From positions 992,001 through 1,056,000 of the forward strand of contig NZ_JBHRSK010000004.1 of the NCBI RefSeq assembly GCF_042643245.1: a DNA stretch of 64,000 bases, in the 5' to 3' direction. The number at the start of each line of letters is the position of its first letter. Within the stretch, counting starts at the first letter, position 1. A model generated the notes under the pieces. It saw nothing but the letters and a program-made list of their open reading frames with translations, searched no databases and was not told the origin of the DNA. Of the stretch, positions 58,545-64,000 are shown in pieces. Origin of the DNA: Acidimangrovimonas pyrenivorans. GTDB taxonomy: Bacteria > Pseudomonadota > Alphaproteobacteria > Rhodobacterales > Rhodobacteraceae. A program made the translations under genes and the position numbers.

Positions 58545-60161
58545 ATGGCCGTTCTTTCGATCCGCGACCTGACCATCGCCCTGCCCCCCGGCGCCGACCG
58601 CGAAGACGCCGTGCGCGACATCAATTTCGACCTCGACGCCGGCGAGATCCTCTGCGTCGTCGGCGAAAGCGGCTCGGGCAAGTCGATGACCGCCAACGCG
58701 CTGATGGGGCTGCTGCCGCAGGAGGTGAAGATCCGCTCCGGCCGTGCCGAGTTCGAGGGCCACGACCTGCTCGCCCTGCCCGAGGCCCAGCGCCGGGCGC
58801 TGCGCGGCGACCGCATCGGCATGATCTTCCAGGAGCCGATGTCGGCGCTCAACCCGCTGATGCGGATCGGCGACCAGATCGTCGAGGTCTACGAGGCCCA
58901 TGGCCGCTTTTCCGGGGCCGAGCGCCGGGCCAGGGCGCTGGCCCTGATCAAGGAGGTCGGCCTGCCCGACCCGGAAAAGATCATCCGCGCCTATCCGTTC
59001 CAGCTCTCGGGCGGCCAGCGCCAGCGGGCGATGATCGCGATGGCGCTGGCGCTCGACCCGGCGATCCTGATCGCCGACGAGCCGACGACGGCGCTCGACG
59101 TCACCACCCAGGCCCAGATCCTCGACCTGATCCGCCGCATCCAGCAAAAGCACGGCACCGCGGTGATGTTCATCACCCACGATTTCGGCGTCGTCGCCGA
59201 GATCGCCGACCGGGTGATCGTGATGCGGCAGGGCGAGATCGTCGAGGCCGGCAGCGCCGAGGTGGTGCTGAACGCACCCCAGCATCCCTATACCCGCGAC
59301 CTGCTGGCGGCGATCCCGTCGAACGCGATCCCCGAACCCGAGCAGGTCGCCGCGAGGCCGGTGCTGGAGGTCCGCGAGCTGCGCAAGACCTACCAGACCG
59401 GCGGCGGCTTCCTGCGCCCGGCGCGCGAGGTCAAGGCGATCGACGGCGTCTCCTTCGCGGTCGCCAAGGGCGAGGTGCTGGGCATCGTCGGCGAATCCGG
59501 CTCGGGCAAGTCGACGGTCGGCCGCGCCATCGTCCGGCTGGTCGAGCCCGACAGCGGCCAGATCCTGCTCGACGGCCGGGACATGAACACGCTCGACCCC
59601 GAGGCGCTGCGCGCCGCCCGGCGCCGGGTCCAGATGGTGTTCCAGGACCCCTATGCCTCGCTCAACCCGCGCAAGAAGATCGCCCAGGCGATCACCGAGG
59701 GGCCGATCGCCGCCGGCACGCCCAAGGCCGAGGCCGAGGCCCGCGCCCTGCAGCTGCTGGAAACCGTCGGTCTCGACGCCGGCGCCGCCGACCGCTTCCC
59801 GCACGAGTTCTCGGGCGGGCAGCGCCAGCGCATCGGCATCGCCCGGGCGCTGGCGATGGAGCCCGAGCTGATCATCGCCGACGAGGCGGTCTCGGCCCTC
59901 GACGTCTCGATCCAGGCCCAGGTGCTGGAACTGCTGCGCGACCTGCGCACGCGGTTCGAGCTGTCGCTGATCTTCATCACCCACGACCTGCGCGTCGCCG
60001 CCCAGCTCTGCGACCGGATCGCGGTGATGCGGCACGGAAGGCTGGTCGAGATCGGCCCGGTCGATGCCGTCTTCCGCAATCCGCAGGACGACTACACCCG
60101 CAACCTGCTGGCCGCCGTGCCCGGGGCCGACTGGGGCACCGAGCTGGCCGCCCCCGGCTGA
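58545..60161 (+). CDS. Fused dipeptide-type ABC ATPase (DppD-DppF)
   Basis: A 538-residue protein with two complete ATPase domains in one chain. Domain 1: Walker A GESGSGKSM (40-48), signature LSGGQRQR (about 153), Walker B ILIADEPTTALD. Domain 2: Walker A GESGSGKST (about 316), signature FSGGQRQR (about 422), Walker B LIIADEAVSALD with Ala in place of Pro. Each domain has the C-terminal oligopeptide-transporter extension (HPYTRDLLAA; DDYTRNLLAA). A fused DppD-DppF form is common in alphaproteobacteria. Confidence 0.94.
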   Translation: MAVLSIRDLTIALPPGADREDAVRDINFDLDAGEILCVVGESGSGKSMTANALMGLLPQEVKIRSGRAEFEGHDLLALPEAQRRALRGDRIGMIFQEPMSALNPLMRIGDQIVEVYEAHGRFSGAERRARALALIKEVGLPDPEKIIRAYPFQLSGGQRQRAMIAMALALDPAILIADEPTTALDVTTQAQILDLIRRIQQKHGTAVMFITHDFGVVAEIADRVIVMRQGEIVEAGSAEVVLNAPQHPYTRDLLAAIPSNAIPEPEQVAARPVLEVRELRKTYQTGGGFLRPAREVKAIDGVSFAVAKGEVLGIVGESGSGKSTVGRAIVRLVEPDSGQILLDGRDMNTLDPEALRAARRRVQMVFQDPYASLNPRKKIAQAITEGPIAAGTPKAEAEARALQLLETVGLDAGAADRFPHEFSGGQRQRIGIARALAMEPELIIADEAVSALDVSIQAQVLELLRDLRTRFELSLIFITHDLRVAAQLCDRIAVMRHGRLVEIGPVDAVFRNPQDDYTRNLLAAVPGADWGTELAAPG

Positions 60162-60229
60162 CGCCCGCCTGTCTTTGGCGTAACAGGAAGCAAAGGCCGC
60201 GCGGGCGGCACAACAGGGACGGGCGAGAG

Positions 60230-61618
60230 ATGACGGAGATTTGGGCGCTGACGGCCGAGGAAATGGCGGCCGGGGTGAAATCGGGCGAGATGACAGCGCG
60301 CGGGCTGGCCGAGGCGACATTGGCACGGATCGACGCTGCCAACGGGCCCTTGAACGCGGTCGTCGCGCGCTTCGACGACGAGGCGCTGGCGGCGGCCGAT
60401 GCCGTCGACGCGGCGTGGGCGCGGGGCGAGACGCTGGGCCCGCTGGCCGGGGTGCCGGTGACGGTCAAGGTCAATGTCGACCAGCAGGGCCAGGCCACCA
60501 CCAACGGGTTGCGCAAGCAGGCCGGGCTGATCGCCGAGGACGACAACCCCGTCGTCGCCAACCTGCGCAAGGCCGGGGCGGTGATCGTCGGACGCACGAA
60601 CACGCCCGCCTTCTCGCTGCGCTGGTTCACCCGCAACAGCCTGCACGGCCACACCAGGAACCCGCTGAACCCGGCCCTGACCCCCGGCGGCTCGTCGGGC
60701 GGGGCCTCGGCCGCGGTGGCGGCCGGGATGGCGCCGATCGGCCACGGCAACGACATCGCCGGCTCGGTCCGCTACCCGGCCTATGCCTGCGGCATCCACG
60801 GGCTGCGGCCCTCCTTCGGCCGGGTGCCCGCCTATAACGGCTCGGCCGGCGACCGGCCGATCGGCGGCCAGCTGATGTCGACCCAGGGGCCGCTGGCGCG
60901 CTCGATCGGCGATCTGCGGCTGGCGCTGGCCGCGATGGCGGCGCCCGATACCCGCGATCCGTGGTGGATGCCGGTGCCGCTGACCGGGCCCGAAGCGCCG
61001 CGCCGCGCCGCGCTCTGCCTCGCGCCCGACGGCATGGCGGTGGCGCCCGAAGTCAAGGCGGCGCTGCGGGCGGCGGCGGACAAGCTGGCCGCGGCCGGCT
61101 GGCAGGTCGAGGAAGTCGCCCCGCCGCCGATCCGCGAGGCGCAGGAGCTGCAGCTGCGGCTGTGGCTGGCCGATTTCCGCCGCTCCGCCGGCATGGTGGC
61201 GGCCGAGGACGACCCGGACGCCAATTTCGTCTATGCCCAGCTCTGCCGCCTCAGCCCCGAGATCGACCGCGACGCCCTGCTCGACACGCTGCAGGCCCGG
61301 GCCCGGCTGGTCCGGCTGTGGCGCGGTTTCTTCGAGCGCACGCCGCTGCTGCTCTGCCCGGTCTCGGGCGAATTGCCCTTCGCCGACCTGCGTGACGTCG
61401 CCTCGGAGGCCGATTTCGACGCCATCATCGAGGCCCAGATGACGATGATCGGCCTGCCCTTCATGGGCCTGCCCGGGCTGACCGTCACCACCGGCCGCGC
61501 CGAGGGCCCGCTGGGCCCGGCGCCGGTCGGCGTCCAGCTGGTCGCGGCGCAGTTCCGCGAGGACATCCTGCTCGAGGCCGGCGAGCTCCTCGGCCCGACC
61601 GTGCCCGCCCTCGCCTGA
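60230..61618 (+). CDS. Amidase-signature family amidase
   Basis: A 462-residue enzyme with the Ser-Ser-Lys triad: K80 in PVTVKVN, S155 in GGSSGG, and nucleophile S179 in NDIAGSVR. It is not GatA, because no gatB or gatC is nearby and the context is catabolic. It probably hydrolyses the imported amide to ammonia and an acid. It starts 68 bp after the ABC ATPase and precedes an aminotransferase. Confidence 0.9.
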   Translation: MTEIWALTAEEMAAGVKSGEMTARGLAEATLARIDAANGPLNAVVARFDDEALAAADAVDAAWARGETLGPLAGVPVTVKVNVDQQGQATTNGLRKQAGLIAEDDNPVVANLRKAGAVIVGRTNTPAFSLRWFTRNSLHGHTRNPLNPALTPGGSSGGASAAVAAGMAPIGHGNDIAGSVRYPAYACGIHGLRPSFGRVPAYNGSAGDRPIGGQLMSTQGPLARSIGDLRLALAAMAAPDTRDPWWMPVPLTGPEAPRRAALCLAPDGMAVAPEVKAALRAAADKLAAAGWQVEEVAPPPIREAQELQLRLWLADFRRSAGMVAAEDDPDANFVYAQLCRLSPEIDRDALLDTLQARARLVRLWRGFFERTPLLLCPVSGELPFADLRDVASEADFDAIIEAQMTMIGLPFMGLPGLTVTTGRAEGPLGPAPVGVQLVAAQFREDILLEAGELLGPTVPALA

Positions 61619-61689
61619 CGCCCCTTGCCTGCACCCCGCCGCCCGGCTAGGCCGGACGGGCCCGCCACTTGATCTGAAAGGACCGCGCG

Positions 61690-63081
61690 ATGAAACCGCT
61701 TTCCAATTCGCTCCAGCACATGGACGTCACCACGACGCTGCACCCCTATACCGACGCCCGCGTCCACGAGGAGAAGGGCCCGCTGGTGATCGAGCGCGGC
61801 GAGGGCATCCACGTCATCGACTCGACCGGCAAGAAATACATCGAGGCCCTGTCCGGCCTGTGGTCGGTGGCGGTCGGCTTCAGCCAGACCCGGCTGCGCG
61901 ACGCGGCGGCGGCGCAGATGGAAAAGCTGCCCTACTACCACACCTTCGCCGGCAAGGGGCACGAGCCCTCGATCCGGCTGTCGGAAAAGCTGGTCGAGAT
62001 GACGCCGGAGAACCTGACCCGGGTGTTCTTCACCTCGTCGGGCTCGGAGGCCAACGACACCGTCGTCAAGATGGTCTGGTACATGAACAACGCCCTCGGC
62101 CGGCCCGAGAAGAAGAAGTTCCTGGCCCGCAACAAGGCCTATCACGGCATCACCGTCGCCTCCGGCAGCCTGACCGGCCTGCCCGCCAACCACCGCGATT
62201 TCGACCTGCCGGCGATCCCGGTCGTGCACCTGACCTGCCCGCATTTCTACCGCTTCGGCCATGACGGCGAGACCGAGGCCGAGTTCTCGGCCCGGCTGGT
62301 CAAGGAGGCCGAGGACACCATCCTGCGCGAGGGCCCGAAAACCATCGCCGCCTTCATCGGCGAGCCGGTGATGGGCGCCGGCGGCGTCATGGTGCCGCCC
62401 GCGGGCTACTGGGAAGGCATCGCGGCGCTGTGCAAGAAATACGATATCCTGCTGGTCGCCGACGAGGTCATCAACGGCTTCGGCCGCACCGGCGCGCGCT
62501 GGGGCTGCGAGAAGATGGGCTTCACCCCGGACATCCTGGTGACCTCGAAGCAGCTGACCTCGTCCTACATGCCGCTGGCGGCCGTGCTGTTCAGCGAGGC
62601 GATCTACGACGCCATCGCCGACAACAGCCACAAGATCGGCACCTTCGGCCATGGCTACACCGCGACGGGCCACCCGGTGGCCACCGCCGTCGGGCTCGAG
62701 AACCTCGCCATCATCGAGGAGCAGGGCCTGATCGAGAACGCCGCCAGGATGGGCGAGCAGCTGCAGGCCGGGCTGGCGAAATTCGCCGATCACCCGCTGG
62801 TCGGCGAGGTCCGCGGCACCGGGCTGATCGCGGCGATCGAGCTGGTGGCCGACAAGGCGACCAAGCGGCCCTTCGATCCGCTCGGCAAGGTCGGTGCCAA
62901 GGCCTTCGAGATCGGCCACGAGGAAGGCATGATCATCCGCAACCTCGGCGACTCGCTGGCGCTGTGCCCGCCGCTGATCGCCACCGCGGCCGATGTCGAC
63001 GAGATCGTCCGCATCATGGGCGTCATCCTCGACCGCACCGCCGAATGGCTGGCCGGCGACGGCGCCGACGTGGTGCGCTGA
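61690..63081 (+). CDS. Class III aminotransferase (omega-amino acid or diamine type)
   Basis: A 463-residue PLP enzyme. The PLP lysine is K287 in TSKQLTSSYMPL, with D258 in ADEVINGFGRTG binding the pyridine nitrogen. FFTSSGSEANDT and KAYHGITVASGSLTG match the omega-amino-acid:pyruvate and putrescine:pyruvate subgroups. It probably removes the terminal amino group from the product of the transported compound. Last gene of the cluster; a clear terminator follows. Confidence 0.92.
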   Translation: MKPLSNSLQHMDVTTTLHPYTDARVHEEKGPLVIERGEGIHVIDSTGKKYIEALSGLWSVAVGFSQTRLRDAAAAQMEKLPYYHTFAGKGHEPSIRLSEKLVEMTPENLTRVFFTSSGSEANDTVVKMVWYMNNALGRPEKKKFLARNKAYHGITVASGSLTGLPANHRDFDLPAIPVVHLTCPHFYRFGHDGETEAEFSARLVKEAEDTILREGPKTIAAFIGEPVMGAGGVMVPPAGYWEGIAALCKKYDILLVADEVINGFGRTGARWGCEKMGFTPDILVTSKQLTSSYMPLAAVLFSEAIYDAIADNSHKIGTFGHGYTATGHPVATAVGLENLAIIEEQGLIENAARMGEQLQAGLAKFADHPLVGEVRGTGLIAAIELVADKATKRPFDPLGKVGAKAFEIGHEEGMIIRNLGDSLALCPPLIATAADVDEIVRIMGVILDRTAEWLAGDGADVVR

Positions 63082-63104
63082 GCGGCCCTCGGACCGGACT
63101 GACC

Positions 63105-63136
63105 AACGCCCCTGCCGGATCGGCGGGGGCGTTTTT
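63105..63136 (+). terminator. Rho-independent terminator of the catabolic cluster
   Basis: A 12-bp stem with one T-G pair (AACGCCCCTGCC at 63105-63116, GGCGGGGGCGTT at 63122-63133) and a 5-nt loop is followed by a run of T (63132-63136). It begins 24 bp after the aminotransferase stop and is the most canonical terminator in the window. Confidence 0.9.
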
Positions 63137-63253
63137 CGTTGCAGGAGCGGCCCCGAAGACCCGGCATCGCGGTGCCTGCCCCCTGCCCTCAGGCAGCGGG
63201 CAGCGGGCGCGCACCCGCCCGGATGGGCGCCACCCGTTCGCGTCCCTCCCCCC

Positions 63254-63276
63254 GCAATATTGCACTTGTAAACAAG
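63254..63276 (+). promoter_or_regulatory. Two adjacent palindromes upstream of bioY
   Basis: GCAATATTGC (63254-63263, perfect) and CTTGT-AA-ACAAG (63265-63276) lie back to back about 145 bp before bioY in the 337-bp gap. The second contains TTGTAAAC, like a half-site of BirA-type biotin operators, but no matching second half is present. A BioR-type box (TTATCTATAA) is not seen. The rest of the gap shows the terminator at 63105 and nothing else recognisable. Confidence 0.45.
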
Positions 63277-63418
63277 GTCTCCCGCGCCGCTGCCTTCCCC
63301 TACGCAAGGGGTTGACGTAGCGGAACCGGCGCGGGCACAAGGGCACGCCGGAAAGCGGCGCCCGCGATCGGGCGCCCACCGGACCGGCACAAGGGACACC
63401 GCAAAAGGGAGAGCGGTC

Positions 63419-63973
63419 ATGGACACCAGGGATATCGTTTTCGTCGCATTGTTCGCGGCCATCATGGCCGCCTTGGCCGTCTTTCCGCCGATCACCCTGC
63501 CGGTGATCGCCGTGCCGATCACCGCCCAGTCGCTGGGCGTGATGCTGGCCGGCGGCGTCCTCGGCGCCAAGCGCGGCGGGCTGGCGCTGCTGCTGTTCCT
63601 CGGCCTCGTCGCCATCGGCCTGCCGCTGCTGGCCGGCGGCCGCGGCGGCTTCGGCGTCTTCCTCGGCCCGACCGGCGGCTACCTGATCGGCTGGTTCGTC
63701 GCCGCCTGGGCCATCGGTTTGATGACCGAGATGTTCTGGAACCGGCTCAACTACCTCAACGCCTTCTTCAGCTGCTTCGTCGGCGGCATCGTGCTGCTCT
63801 ACGGCATCGGCATCCCGTGGAGCGCCTTCGTCGCCAAGATCCCGCTGACCACCGCCTTCATGGGCTCGATGCCCTTCGTGCCGGGCGACATCGTCAAGTG
63901 CCTGATCGCGGCGATGGTCATGGTCGCGGTCAAGCGCAGCTACCCGATCATCGAGCCCCGGCAGGAGGCCTGA
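63419..63973 (+). CDS. bioY: BioY-family biotin transporter
   Basis: A 184-residue membrane protein with about six helices, the substrate-binding S component of a biotin ECF transporter. BioY signatures are present: VPITAQSLGVMLAGGVLGAK, LLAGGRGGFGVFLGPTGGYLIG and a C-terminal FVPGDIVKCLIAA. Solitary BioY can work alone in some alphaproteobacteria; the gene beginning at 63982 may encode a BioM/BioN partner but is cut by the window. GGGAGAG precedes the start. Confidence 0.93.
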   Translation: MDTRDIVFVALFAAIMAALAVFPPITLPVIAVPITAQSLGVMLAGGVLGAKRGGLALLLFLGLVAIGLPLLAGGRGGFGVFLGPTGGYLIGWFVAAWAIGLMTEMFWNRLNYLNAFFSCFVGGIVLLYGIGIPWSAFVAKIPLTTAFMGSMPFVPGDIVKCLIAAMVMVAVKRSYPIIEPRQEA

Positions 63974-63981
63974 GCCGCAAG

Positions 63982-64000
63982 ATGACCGACACCACCCGCC
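63982..64000 (+). CDS. Start of a following gene (cut by the window edge)
   Basis: An ATG nine bases after the bioY stop opens a frame reading M-T-D-T-T-R before the window ends. Spacing suggests an operon with bioY, possibly the energy-coupling ATPase. Too little is present to identify it. Confidence 0.3.

Noticed and set aside
60230..61618. Calling the amidase GatA (glutamyl-tRNA amidotransferase subunit A)
   Set aside because: No gatB or gatC nearby, and it is placed in a transport and catabolism cluster.

Overview
The window is a high-GC stretch of an alphaproteobacterial chromosome, most likely from the order Rhodobacterales or a close relative. This rests on recognised gene content: a psd-pssA-pmtA phosphatidylcholine set, DctPQM TRAP transport, a MaoC-phosphotransacetylase fusion, a DUF3775 protein, BioY and a Tat-exported polyamine-type binding protein. 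Genus cannot be decided from the sequence alone. I see one tRNA gene (Val, anticodon TAC), no rRNA, no CRISPR array and no intact insertion sequence.

Region 1-12,540 looks accessory. It opens with a two-component system (partial histidine kinase, OmpR-type regulator), a PepSY protein, a DedA-PAP2-LssY_C membrane fusion and two tandem COG4705 membrane proteins. A repeated motif, CTTAC-N6-GTAAG, lies upstream of the membrane genes and suggests one regulon. Next comes a LysR-controlled TRAP transporter, CoA-transferase and HMG-CoA-lyase operon. A degenerate integrase end next to the 3' end of tRNA-Val marks a probable island boundary.

Region 12,600-28,254 reads as core genome. It holds a lipid A or polyprenyl-sugar modification operon (GT2, LAB_N, GT39, PAP2), soxR with its operator and a histidine phosphatase, a DUF3775 gene with an FNR-like site, a TPR protein, a five-gene polyamine-type ABC operon, an EF-G-like GTPase and an M20 peptidase.

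Region 28,464-37,979 is the most unusual part. Eight genes on one strand encode a Ser/Thr kinase, an FHA protein, a PP2C phosphatase, a P-loop GTPase, a dynamin-like GTPase, a second compact GTPase, a roadblock-like protein and an unknown protein. The kinase, FHA and phosphatase trio matches the phospho-switch that controls type VI secretion, but no secretion gene is present. The switch is instead coupled to GTPases with membrane-remodelling features, and the phospholipid genes psd-pssA-pmtA follow directly on the same strand. I propose a phosphorylation-controlled membrane-remodelling module.

Region 40,157-51,054 contains a YeeE-family sulfur transporter, an AceE-like thiamine-diphosphate enzyme with a divergent Lrp regulator, a methionine gamma-lyase with its own divergent Lrp regulator, an RNA methyltransferase, an alpha-methylacyl-CoA racemase and a beta-CASP metallo-beta-lactamase. 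A family of palindromic intergenic repeats lies at three convergent gene junctions (18.7, 44.7 and 49.4 kb).

Region 51,238-63,081 is a nitrogen-compound catabolic cluster: nucleoside deaminase, creatininase-type amidohydrolase, MaoC-Pta, GntR regulator, a dipeptide-type ABC transporter, amidase and class III aminotransferase, ending in a canonical terminator. The window closes with bioY and the first codons of a following gene.
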